From Bradyrhizobium sp. OK095 (GTDB taxonomy: Bacteria; Pseudomonadota; Alphaproteobacteria; Rhizobiales; Xanthobacteraceae): a stretch of DNA of 64,000 nt. Below the pieces are notes generated by a model. That model was not told the DNA's origin. It was given only the letters and a program-made list of their open reading frames with translations, and did no database searches. Of this stretch, positions 47,075-55,158 are shown in pieces (the stretch's first letter is position 1; each line of letters begins with the position of its first letter). The stretch spans positions 93,652 through 157,651 of the forward strand of contig NZ_FOBX01000018.1 of assembly GCF_900109945.1 (NCBI RefSeq), written 5' to 3'. The position numbers were made by a program, and so were the translations under genes.

Positions 47075-48427
47075 ATGAGGACTGATCTCGCAGCGAGCTA
47101 TGGCGAAGAACGTCTGCCGCGCTACACGAGCTATCCGACCGCGCCGCATTTCTCGCCGGCGATCGGCGCGGACACCTACGCAGGGTGGCTGTCCGGGCTG
47201 TCCTCCGGAGCCAGCGCGTCGCTCTATCTGCACGTGCCGTTCTGCCGTGAGATGTGCTGGTATTGCGGCTGTCATACCCAGATCGTCCGCCGCGACGAGT
47301 TAATTGCTGCCTATCTGCGGACGCTGCGCAGCGAGATTGCGCAGGTCGCCGAGACCATCGGCCGCCGCATCAAGGTCGAGCACATCCATTTCGGCGGCGG
47401 CACGCCGACGATCATGGCGCCCGAGGCCTTTGCGGAATTGATGGCAGCGATGCGCCACGCATTCTTCGTGCTGCCCTCGGCCGAGATCGCGGTCGAGATC
47501 GATCCGAGGACGCTGACCGCAGACATGGTCGAGGCGATGCGGCTCTCGGGCGTTAACCGCGCCAGCCTCGGCGTGCAGAGTTTCGATCCGGTCGTACAAC
47601 GTGCGATCAACCGCGTGCAGAGTTTTGAGCAGACGGCGTCCGTTGTCGACATGCTCCAGCGTGCCGGCGTCAACGGGATCAACCTTGATCTCATCTACGG
47701 GCTGCCGCACCAGACCGTTGCTTCCTGCCTCGACACCGTGCGGCGTTCGCTCGAACTCGCACCCGATCGCTTCTCGGTGTTCGGCTATGCCCATGTGCCT
47801 GCTTTCAAGAAGCATCAGCGGATGATCAACGAGGCGGTCCTGCCCGACGGCCTTGCGCGACACGACCAGGCTTGCGCGATCGCCAATGCGCTGAAAGAGG
47901 CCGGCTACGTCCAGATCGGGCTCGATCATTTCGCGCGTCCCGACGACGCCATGGCCGTGGCCTTCGCGGAGCGCACGCTGCGGCGCAATTTCCAGGGTTA
48001 TACGACCGACAAGGGCGAGGTCCTGCTCGGCTTCGGTGCCAGCGCGATCGGACATCTGCCGCAGGGCTATGTCCAGAACGAGGTGCAGATCGGCGCCTAT
48101 GCACAGCGCATCGCCGCCGGCGGCCTCGCCACCGTGAAGGGTTATGGCCTCACCGATGACGACCGGCTGCGTGCCGACATCATCGAGCGCATCATGTGCG
48201 AGTTCAGCGCCGATCTCGGTGACATCTGCGCGCGTCATGGTGCTGAGCCCGAAGCGATGCTGCAATCGGCCTCGCGCCTGAGGCCGCTGATCTCGGACGG
48301 CGTGGTGAGGCTGGACGGCGACCGCCTCGCGGTCGCGAACGACTCACGGTTTTTGGTCCGCAGCGTTGCGGCCGCATTCGATGCGCATCTGGACCCGGCG
48401 AGGCAATTGCATAGCCGGGCGGTGTAG
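47075..48427 (+). CDS. hemN: Oxygen-independent coproporphyrinogen III dehydrogenase
   Basis: 450 residues, a radical SAM enzyme that makes protoporphyrinogen IX without oxygen. The cluster motif CREMCWYC (C57, C61, C64) is followed by C66, and HFGGGTPTIM, SLGVQSFDP and LIYGLPHQT are standard HemN segments. Full length. Position next to nirK and an anaerobox correspond to hemN2 of Bradyrhizobium japonicum. It supplies haem for anaerobic respiration. Confidence 0.95.
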   Translation: MRTDLAASYGEERLPRYTSYPTAPHFSPAIGADTYAGWLSGLSSGASASLYLHVPFCREMCWYCGCHTQIVRRDELIAAYLRTLRSEIAQVAETIGRRIKVEHIHFGGGTPTIMAPEAFAELMAAMRHAFFVLPSAEIAVEIDPRTLTADMVEAMRLSGVNRASLGVQSFDPVVQRAINRVQSFEQTASVVDMLQRAGVNGINLDLIYGLPHQTVASCLDTVRRSLELAPDRFSVFGYAHVPAFKKHQRMINEAVLPDGLARHDQACAIANALKEAGYVQIGLDHFARPDDAMAVAFAERTLRRNFQGYTTDKGEVLLGFGASAIGHLPQGYVQNEVQIGAYAQRIAAGGLATVKGYGLTDDDRLRADIIERIMCEFSADLGDICARHGAEPEAMLQSASRLRPLISDGVVRLDGDRLAVANDSRFLVRSVAAAFDAHLDPARQLHSRAV

Positions 48428-48441
48428 TTCACCCCGTGGCG

Positions 48442-48574
48442 CATCCTTCGAGACGCCCGCCTTCGGCGGGCCCTCAGGATGAGGACGGAGCGCGTAGTCG
48501 CAATTTCGACGGGCACAGTAGCCGGTCAGCCTCATCCTGAGGAGACCGCGGAGCGGTCGTCTCGAAGGACGAGG
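48442..48574. repeat. Inverted pair of rhizobial intergenic repeats
   Basis: Unit 48442-48484 (CCTTCGAGACGCCCGC ... CCTCAGGATGAGG) and unit 48530-48574 are the same element in opposite orientation. Each has its own internal stem. Together they could form a large hairpin after hemN. Confidence 0.75.
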
Positions 48575-48614
48575 CGCTTGCTCAGGCCTCGCCGCCAGAG
48601 AAGCGACGGACAGC

Positions 48615-48628
48615 TTGCGCTTCAACAA
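48615..48628. promoter_or_regulatory. Candidate FNR-type box upstream of the DUF1858 gene
   Basis: TTGCGCTTCAACAA fits TTG-N8-CAA, but the second half-site is weaker than in the other boxes. Its centre is about 55 bp upstream of the ATG. Confidence 0.5.
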
Positions 48629-48676
48629 AGAAACCCAACCCCGCTCCGCTATCGTCGCTTCGGAACGGAGTTGTCC

Positions 48677-48874
48677 ATGCCCTTCCGATCCGACGATCTG
48701 GTCGATGACATCATGCGTACGGCGCCGCACACGATCCGGGTGTTTCTCGCTTTCAGGATGGCCTGTGTCGGCTGTCCGATCGCGACCTTCCACACCGTGG
48801 ACGACGCCTGCCGCGAGCATGGCATCGATCGCGACAAATTCCTCTCCGCGCTGTGCGACTGCGTGCCGGCGTGA
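48677..48874 (+). CDS. DUF1858 domain protein with conserved cysteines
   Basis: 65 residues, a whole DUF1858 domain (also seen at the N-terminus of RIC/ScdA iron-sulfur repair proteins and near hybrid cluster proteins). Cysteines at 30, 33, 45, 60, 62; the CVGC pair lies in the family position. ATG 48677 has GGAG 7 nt upstream. With an upstream anaerobox it probably belongs to the nir regulon; a role in nitrosative stress or cluster repair is inferred. Confidence 0.78.
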   Translation: MPFRSDDLVDDIMRTAPHTIRVFLAFRMACVGCPIATFHTVDDACREHGIDRDKFLSALCDCVPA

Positions 48875-48961
48875 GGCGAGTTGGGGCTCGCGCGGGTCGC
48901 GCGCGGATCCCTGGGTGAGGGCGAGCTTCCGCCGTAAGCGGAAGCGCCCTCACTCCTATTT

Positions 48962-49672
48962 TTATGCCGCGCCGCTGTCCGGGTTTCGTTCCGCCAGCAC
49001 GACGATCCCATGCGGGTCGCGCAGGATGATGCGCTGGCGGCCGCTCTCGACGAGGCCCTGGCTTTCCCAGCCGCTGAGGATGCGGCTCACGGTGTGCAGC
49101 GTGGTGCCGGTCATCTGCGCGATGTCCTGGCGGCTGATCGGGAAGTCGATCTCGATGCCGTGATCGAGCTTCTTGCCGGACTGTTTTGCGAGCCGCAGCA
49201 GCGCATGCGCGACGCGCTGCTCGACCTGTTGGGTCGACATTTCCAGGATGCGGGTGTGGCTCTCCTGCAGCCGCTTGCCGACGGTCTGCATCGTGTTGGC
49301 GGCAATCGCCGGAAACCGCTCGATCAGCCGCGGCCAGGCCGAAACTGGCCAGATCAGCACCACGCTGTCGTCTACCGCCATCGCGGTCGCCGGATAATGC
49401 GCGGCGCCAATCGCCATCGCGAGCCCAAAAGTCTCGCCGGGCGCGACATACCGCACCACGATCTGCTCGCCGGTCGGCGTGGTCTTGGCCGCGCGGACAT
49501 GGCCGTGCAGCAGCAGGAAGAAGGACTGCGCATCCGCGCCCTGCTCGAAAATGGCGGTGTTTTTGGGATAGCGCGCCGAGCGGGCCTCGCGCAGGACCTC
49601 CTCGAGGTCCTCCGGCTTGACGCCGGCGAACAGCGGCAAATGCGCAACCAGCGATGTGTCGACCTTGGCCAT
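48962..49672 (-). CDS. nnrR: Crp/Fnr family regulator, NnrR type
   Basis: 236 residues. A cyclic-nucleotide-like beta-barrel (about 12-125), a dimer helix, and a C-terminal winged helix whose recognition helix reads TLHTVSRILSGWE, with H in place of the E of E-x-x-SR in FNR. It lacks the N-terminal cysteine cluster of FNR, so it is not an iron-sulfur sensor; NnrR proteins respond to NO, probably via haem. ATG 49672 follows GAGGAGACGGA; a longer reading to 49945 is rejected. Its own promoter region has an anaerobox, consistent with control by FixK2. Confidence 0.85.
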   Translation of the reverse strand: MAKVDTSLVAHLPLFAGVKPEDLEEVLREARSARYPKNTAIFEQGADAQSFFLLLHGHVRAAKTTPTGEQIVVRYVAPGETFGLAMAIGAAHYPATAMAVDDSVVLIWPVSAWPRLIERFPAIAANTMQTVGKRLQESHTRILEMSTQQVEQRVAHALLRLAKQSGKKLDHGIEIDFPISRQDIAQMTGTTLHTVSRILSGWESQGLVESGRQRIILRDPHGIVVLAERNPDSGAA

Positions 49673-49724
49673 TCCGTCTCCTCGGCGCTCGGGAGTGTGA
49701 TGGCACCTGCAATCGTCAGGGTGT

Positions 49725-49738
49725 TTGCGATAGCGCAA
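49725..49738. promoter_or_regulatory. Shared anaerobox between nnrR and nnrS
   Basis: TTGCGATAGCGCAA, a near-perfect palindrome (TTGCG-ATAG-CGCAA). It is about 60 bp upstream of nnrR and 70 bp upstream of the divergent nnrS. Confidence 0.78.
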
Positions 49739-49800
49739 AACGGGCCGGCCGGACTGCAGTATTTTTCCAGGCAACAGTCCGAATTCACAGGAGTTGCCCC

Positions 49801-51012
49801 ATGGCTGGCACCCGATCCCGCAATTTTGAGGGCTGGCCGCTGTTTGCGAACAGCTTTCGGCCCTTTTTCCTGCTCGCCGCGATCCAGGCCGGGCTGTCGA
49901 TCCTGGTCTGGCTGCCGATGTTTTATGGCGAGCTGTCGGTGACATCGGCCTTCGCGCCGCGCGACTGGCACGTTCACGAGATGCTCTATGGCTTCCTGCC
50001 GGCTGTCATCACCGGGTTCCTGTTCACGGCGATCCCGAACTGGACCGGGCGGTTGCCGATCCAGGGCGCCTCGCTGGGGGCGCTGCTGGTGGTCTGGCTC
50101 GCCGGGCGTGCCGCAGTGACCCTGTCTGCCGAGATCGGTTGGGCGTTTGCACTGATCGTCGATGCCGCATTCCTGGCGCTGGTCGTCGCCGCCGCGACGC
50201 GCGAGATCATCGCGGGCGGTAACTGGCGCAATCTCCCGGTGGTGGTCCTGGTGCTCATGCTGCTCGCCGGCAATGTCGGCTTCCATCTCGAAGCGCATTA
50301 CGCGGGCGCGGCGGATGTCAGCATCCGCGTCGGCGTCAGTGTGGTCGTGCTGATGATCTCGCTGATCGGCGGCCGCATCATTCCGAGCTTCACCCGCAAC
50401 TGGCTGGTCAAGTTCAATGCCGGCCGCCTGCCGGTGCCGTTCGGGCGCTTCGACGGCGCGGTGGTCGGATTGAGCGCGCTGGCGCTGATCGCATGGATCG
50501 CGGCGCCGCTGAACATGGTCACCGGCGTGGGGATGGCGCTTGTCGGCGCGCTGCATCTGGTTCGGCTTGCGCGCTGGGCCGGCGACCGCACCACGCGCGA
50601 GCGGCTGCTGCTGATCCTTCATGTTGGCTACGTCTTCGTGCCGCTCGGTTTCCTGCTGAACGCCTTGGCCGGCTTCGGCGTGCTGCCGCCGAGCGCCGGC
50701 ATTCACGCCTGGATGACGGGGGCTGCCGGGACCATGACGCTCGCGGTGATGACGCGCGCAAGCCTCGGCCATACCGGACAGGCGCTGACGGCTTCACCGG
50801 CGACGCAAGCCATCTATGCCGCGATCATCGTCGCGGCCCTGGCGCGTGTCGCTGCCGTCCTATTTTCGACGCATAGCGACGCGCTCTTGCACATCGCCGC
50901 CTGCGGCTGGATCGTCGCGTTCCTCGGCTTTGCGATCGCGTTCGGCCCGCTGCTCGCCGGCAGCCCCCGGCGCGCACTCGCCATCATCGGCGTGCCGGCC
51001 CCGGCGCGCTGA
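49801..51012 (+). CDS. nnrS: NnrS family haem-copper membrane protein
   Basis: 403 residues with about twelve hydrophobic segments. His-containing segments include WHVHEMLYGF and the region GGRIIPSFTRNW, both typical of NnrS, which lessens NO stress. ATG 49801 has AGGAG 7 nt upstream; the longer reading to 49654 overlaps nnrR. Divergent from nnrR with a shared box. Confidence 0.9.
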   Translation: MAGTRSRNFEGWPLFANSFRPFFLLAAIQAGLSILVWLPMFYGELSVTSAFAPRDWHVHEMLYGFLPAVITGFLFTAIPNWTGRLPIQGASLGALLVVWLAGRAAVTLSAEIGWAFALIVDAAFLALVVAAATREIIAGGNWRNLPVVVLVLMLLAGNVGFHLEAHYAGAADVSIRVGVSVVVLMISLIGGRIIPSFTRNWLVKFNAGRLPVPFGRFDGAVVGLSALALIAWIAAPLNMVTGVGMALVGALHLVRLARWAGDRTTRERLLLILHVGYVFVPLGFLLNALAGFGVLPPSAGIHAWMTGAAGTMTLAVMTRASLGHTGQALTASPATQAIYAAIIVAALARVAAVLFSTHSDALLHIAACGWIVAFLGFAIAFGPLLAGSPRRALAIIGVPAPAR

Positions 51013-51116
51013 AATTCCTGCAGGCGTAACAAACGCCATCGTCGATCCGAAACTCCCATCGAGGCACGCCGGCCGTTGGCCCGGGCGTGGAAACGCGACT
51101 GAGGAATGGATCGAAA

Positions 51117-51434
51117 ATGATTGGCGAAGTCGTTGTGATTGGCGATCTCAAGCTGCGGGATGGCGTGCAGGCCGAGGAATATGACCGGCTTGGCGAGCGC
51201 ATGTACGGCATTGTCAGCGGTCTTCCGGGTTTTCTGTCGCTCAAATCGTTCAAGGCGGATGACGGCGAGGAACTGACGGTGTTTCGCTTCGCCTCGGAGG
51301 AGGCGCTCGAAGCCTGGCGGACTCATCCGGAGCATGTCGAGACCATGAAGCGGGGGCATGCCGAATTTTATTCCAGCGGCTTCCTGCAAATTTGCAAGGT
51401 CATCCGCGAAGTCGGCCCTTTCAAGCACGCCTGA
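51117..51434 (+). CDS. Antibiotic biosynthesis monooxygenase (ABM) domain protein
   Basis: 105 residues, a dimeric ferredoxin-like ABM fold (VQAEEYDRLGERMYGIVSGLPGFLSLKSF and EEALEAWRTHPEHVETMKRG). Such proteins are small oxygenases or degrade signals or haem. W and H spacing differs from IsdG enzymes, so haem degradation is not claimed. It follows nnrS and is convergent with the AraC-type gene. Confidence 0.75.
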   Translation: MIGEVVVIGDLKLRDGVQAEEYDRLGERMYGIVSGLPGFLSLKSFKADDGEELTVFRFASEEALEAWRTHPEHVETMKRGHAEFYSSGFLQICKVIREVGPFKHA

Positions 51435-51447
51435 TTCAGAGATGAGC

Positions 51448-52485
51448 TTAAGCCGCGCTGGCTGACGGCACGCTGTCGGGCTTGCTCAGCGGTCGCACAC
51501 CCTTGCGCCATGCGGTGATGGTGCAGCCGAAGCGGCCGCGGAACCAGCGGGCCATCGCGCTTTGCGCAGAGAAGCCGAGCTGCGCGGCGATATCGGCCAG
51601 CGGCCTGTCGGGATCGTCGATCAGCTGGATCACGAGATCGGCGCGCTGTGCGTCGAGGATGGCCGAGAAGCTGGTGTCCGCTTCAGCAAGATGCCGGTGG
51701 ATGGTGCGGCGGGTGCAGGCGAGGTGTTCGGCCACGCGCTCGACCGTGCAGTCGCCGGTGGCGAGCAGGCTGCGCACGACCTCGTCGACCTTCCCCTCCC
51801 AGCTTGCGGGGCGGGTCTCGATCGCCTCGATCCGCTTGCGCAGATAGCTCGCGATCAGCGGATGCGCGCTCGGAATCCGGCGCTCCATGTCATGCGCCGA
51901 CAGCAGGACCGCATCGTCCTCGGCGTTGAACGTCACGCGGCAGCCGAAGAAGTCGCGATAGCGCTTGCGGTCGTGCGGCGGCGGATAATGCAGATGCACC
52001 TCCTGAGGCCGCCAATCGCTGCCGAACAGTGACTGGATGATGCGGTGGATGCTGCCCAAGGCCATGTCGATCGATTGCCGCGGCGCGGTCGGCTGCCGGC
52101 CGCGCAGATGCAGCGTGATGGTCACCGTCTGCTTGTTGCTGATAACGTCGAGCTTCATGCCGTCGTGATGGATATGAATGAAGCGCGAGAACGCGTCGAT
52201 CGCTTCGCCGACGGTTGCCTGTTCGCGTACGATCAGGCCGACCGCGCCGAAATTGGTCAACCCGCCGCGCTCGGCGAGCCGCAAGCCGAAATCTTCGGCA
52301 CCGGACGCCTCTGCCGACAATTCAAGCAGGCGACGCAGGCCTGAGACCGCAATGAGGGTGTCGGGCTCGTCGAGGCAGGCCAGCGGTAGCCTGACCTTGC
52401 GCATCATCTGTCTGGGGTCGAGCCCGACCGACCGGGCGACCTCCGGGTAACAGCTCAAGCCTGCGCTGCGAATGAGGTCGGTCAT
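51448..52485 (-). CDS. AraC family transcriptional regulator with Arabinose_bd-type N-domain
   Basis: 345 residues. The N-terminal domain (about 20-200) is of the OruR/ArgR-like ligand-binding type (PF12625), and the C-terminal AraC helix-turn-helix pair (about 245-335) contains CTVERVAEHLACTRRTIHRHL and LADIAAQLGFSAQSAMARWFRGRFG. Start ATG 52485 with AGG upstream; an in-frame GTG-like extension to 52617 is rejected. Ligand and targets unknown; the adjacent ABM gene is a candidate. Confidence 0.85.
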   Translation of the reverse strand: MTDLIRSAGLSCYPEVARSVGLDPRQMMRKVRLPLACLDEPDTLIAVSGLRRLLELSAEASGAEDFGLRLAERGGLTNFGAVGLIVREQATVGEAIDAFSRFIHIHHDGMKLDVISNKQTVTITLHLRGRQPTAPRQSIDMALGSIHRIIQSLFGSDWRPQEVHLHYPPPHDRKRYRDFFGCRVTFNAEDDAVLLSAHDMERRIPSAHPLIASYLRKRIEAIETRPASWEGKVDEVVRSLLATGDCTVERVAEHLACTRRTIHRHLAEADTSFSAILDAQRADLVIQLIDDPDRPLADIAAQLGFSAQSAMARWFRGRFGCTITAWRKGVRPLSKPDSVPSASAA

Positions 52486-52618
52486 GCGACCTGTTCCCGT
52501 CAACCATCCCGGCAGATGTCCCGAAATGTAAAGTTTCTGTCCCGATCCGTCAAATCCGGGAACAGCGCGGAACATACATAAGGAGGACAGAAGCACGGGC
52601 GTGAATGCCGTGCTCATG

Positions 52619-52651
52619 GACGGCGGGGCGCGATGGAGCCCCCGGGCCGTC
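52619..52651 (+). promoter_or_regulatory. Hairpin in the leader of the FixJ-like gene
   Basis: GACGGC-GGGGC pairs with GCCCC-GGGCCGTC, with bulges, followed by TCTTTTC. It looks like an attenuator or terminator 38 nt upstream of the next start codon. Confidence 0.45.
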
Positions 52652-52688
52652 TCTTTTCATTTGACCAAGACATTGCTGGATCGGGATT

Positions 52689-53309
52689 ATGCCGGGGAAC
52701 ATGCTTTCCAAGGGTGAGGTATTCGTCATTGAAACTGACGCCGCCTCCCGCGAACAACTTTCAAGCGCGCTCCAACAGAGCGCCTATGATTTGATCTGCT
52801 TCGCCGACGGCGCTTCGCTGCTGTCGGAGGCGAAGGCGCGAATGCCGGCCTGCGTGCTGCTGGAGATGCCGCCGGATCGCTCGGCTCTCGACGTGCTCAA
52901 GCGGCTGCGCGAGGAGAATTGCATGGCGCCGGTCCTGGTGACGTCGGCGAACGGCAGCATCGCCATGGCGGTCGACGCGATCAAGAGCGGCGCGACCGAC
53001 TTCATCGAAAAGCCGTTCCGCACCCACGATATCGTTGGCCGGATCGATGCCGCCATCGACGAAGTCGCGCAGCCCGGCGCGAGCCGGCAGCGCTGGCTGC
53101 CCGGCTGCGGATCACTGACAGGGCGCGAAGGCGACGTGCTCGAACACCTTGCCGACGGCCTCACCAACAAGGAGATCGCCCGGCGCATGCATCTGAGCGC
53201 GCGGACGGTCGAGGGCTACCGCGCCGGTATCCTGAAGAAGGCCGGCGCCAAGAACGTGACCGACCTGCTCCGCCGCATCTTCGGCCAGGGGGCGCCCTCT
53301 CAAATGTGA
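52689..53309 (+). CDS. FixJ-like response regulator with Glu in place of phospho-acceptor Asp
   Basis: 206 residues. The receiver fold (about 8-128) keeps the switch T85 and K108 (in EKPF), but the phospho-acceptor position in VLLEMPPD is E59 and the MPG turn is altered to PPD; the N-terminal acidic pair reads ETD. A LuxR-type helix-turn-helix (about 140-200: SLTGREGDVLEHLADGLTNKEIARRMHLSARTVEGYR) is intact. It is probably phosphorylation-independent or locked. Start ATG 52689 or 52701. No kinase is adjacent. Confidence 0.85.
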   Translation: MPGNMLSKGEVFVIETDAASREQLSSALQQSAYDLICFADGASLLSEAKARMPACVLLEMPPDRSALDVLKRLREENCMAPVLVTSANGSIAMAVDAIKSGATDFIEKPFRTHDIVGRIDAAIDEVAQPGASRQRWLPGCGSLTGREGDVLEHLADGLTNKEIARRMHLSARTVEGYRAGILKKAGAKNVTDLLRRIFGQGAPSQM

Positions 53310-53478
53310 CGCTCCGCCGCGGGACCACGACACGTTCCGCGGCCATGGTGCCGCCGCAGCGGCGCCCCACGGAAACCCCAATCGAACCAGTTCCTTCCCT
53401 GCCGCGTCCAACCATGTTGGCGAGGCATCTTTTCGCGCGTTCGGCTGGCGGCGCGTCGATACGGCAGGAGGGACTTTT

Positions 53479-55158
53479 ATGCGCATCACCGCAAGATGTT
53501 TGGCAACGACGAGTCTGGTCCTGGTGACCGCGGCATTGGCGTCGCCGTCATGGGCCGCCGATGTGGACGCCACATCGGCCATCGACACCGTCACCGTCTA
53601 TCCCGATGGCGCCACCGTCACCCGTGTCATGTCGCTGGACCTTGCCTCCGGCGACAGCACGCTGGTCGCCAAGGACTTTCCTCTCTCGCTCGATCCGTCC
53701 TCTCTCCGCGTCGAAGGCGAGGCGGGTGCCAAGCTGACCATTGGCACGATCGATGCGCGGCCGCCGCGCGCGGCCCCGCCCGTCAATCTCCCCGAGCTCG
53801 ACAAGCGCATCGAAGCACTCAAGGATCAGCGCGCCGATCTGCAAGGTGCGATCGACGCGGCCCACGCGCGGCGCAAGTTCGCGCAGCATTTTGCCGAGGC
53901 GTCTCCTGCTGGGCTTGGCGAGAAGGGCGAGGCGCGGCCGATCACTGAATGGCGCGCGGCCTTTACCGCGGTCGCCGAAGAGGTCGCAGCCGCAGACACC
54001 ACGATTCGTGACGCCTTCCGAAAGCAGCGCGAGATCGATCGCCAGATCGCGCAACTCGAAGCCGAGCGTTCGGCCAAGCCGCCGAGCAAGCTCGAGGTGC
54101 GGATCGACGTCGCCTCGGCCGCCGCGACCAAGGCGACGCTGCGGGTGACTTACGCCGTGCGCAATGCGCGCTGGCTGCCGCTCTATGATGCCCGGCTCGA
54201 CACCGGCGCCAAGGATCGCAAGCCGCAGGTTGAGCTGGTCCGCCGCGCCGAAGTCACACAGTCGACCGGCGAAGACTGGTCTAACGTCACGCTCGGCGTC
54301 TCCACGGTTCGCATCGGCCGCGGCGGCAGCGCGCCGGAGCTGAATTCGCTGGTGGCGCAATATCCGCAAGTCCCGAAGCCGATGGCGGTGGGCGCGATGC
54401 AAGAACAGGCGCGGTCAGCACCGATGCAGCGAAAGATGCAATCACCCGCCATGGCCGTGCCCCCAGATCAGGCCGATATGCCCGTACGCGCCGACGAGCA
54501 GCAGGCGGTCGCGGAGATCGGCGACTTCCAGGCCACCTTCAAAATTCCAGGCCGCGTCAGCCTCGGCGCCGCCGAGGGCGCCAAGAGCCTGAAGATCGCT
54601 GCGATGACCGTGCCCGCCGATCTCATGGTGCGCGCGGCGCCGGTGATGGACCCGACTGCCTTCCTCGAAGCCAGCTTCAAGCAGACCGACGATACGACGC
54701 TGCTGCCGGGCAAGGTCGCGATCTATCGCGACGGTGTCTTCGTCGGCCGCGGCAAGCTCTCGGCTTCAGCCAAGGACGACATCGTGCGGCTCGGCTTCGG
54801 CGCCGATGACAAGGTCAAGGTCGAGCGTGCCGTGCTCAAGCGCAACGAGGGCTCGGCCGGCCTGATCGTCACGACATCGAAGACCGACGAGCGTTCGTTC
54901 AAGACGACCGTTCGCAACGGTCACGACTTCCCGATTCACGTCGCGATCGAAGATCAGCTGCCGGTCAGCGAGAGCGAGGAGATCGCGGTCGAGATGCTGC
55001 CTGCGACCACGCCGCCGACCGCGAGCAACATCCGCGACAAGCGCGGCGTGCTGGAATGGTCGTTCGACGCCAAGCCCGGCGAGGTCCGCGACATCAACTT
55101 CGCCTGGCGCATCCGCTGGCCGAAGGACAAGAGCGTGGTGATCGTGCCGGCGGGTTAG
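53479..55158 (+). CDS. MuiA/DUF4139 family exported protein
   Basis: 559 residues. Signal peptide about 1-26 (ASPSWAAD). An N-terminal DUF4140-like region (TVTVYPDGATVTRV), a coiled coil (about 110-200), then a DUF4139 domain (NARWLPLYDARL, EDWSNVTLGVST) to the end. The group is called mucoidy inhibitor A-like; the biochemical role is unknown. ATG 53479 has AGGAGGG upstream. Its stop overlaps that of the convergent hmuV. Confidence 0.82.
   Translation: MRITARCLATTSLVLVTAALASPSWAADVDATSAIDTVTVYPDGATVTRVMSLDLASGDSTLVAKDFPLSLDPSSLRVEGEAGAKLTIGTIDARPPRAAPPVNLPELDKRIEALKDQRADLQGAIDAAHARRKFAQHFAEASPAGLGEKGEARPITEWRAAFTAVAEEVAAADTTIRDAFRKQREIDRQIAQLEAERSAKPPSKLEVRIDVASAAATKATLRVTYAVRNARWLPLYDARLDTGAKDRKPQVELVRRAEVTQSTGEDWSNVTLGVSTVRIGRGGSAPELNSLVAQYPQVPKPMAVGAMQEQARSAPMQRKMQSPAMAVPPDQADMPVRADEQQAVAEIGDFQATFKIPGRVSLGAAEGAKSLKIAAMTVPADLMVRAAPVMDPTAFLEASFKQTDDTTLLPGKVAIYRDGVFVGRGKLSASAKDDIVRLGFGADDKVKVERAVLKRNEGSAGLIVTTSKTDERSFKTTVRNGHDFPIHVAIEDQLPVSESEEIAVEMLPATTPPTASNIRDKRGVLEWSFDAKPGEVRDINFAWRIRWPKDKSVVIVPAG

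Noticed and set aside
48442..48574. CRISPR-like array after hemN
   Set aside because: There are only two units, in inverted orientation and with internal stems, so these are palindromic repeats.
51117..51434. Second IsdG-type haem oxygenase
   Set aside because: It has the ABM fold, but the N-W-H residues found in the hmu-locus protein are not in matching positions, so haem degradation is not supported.
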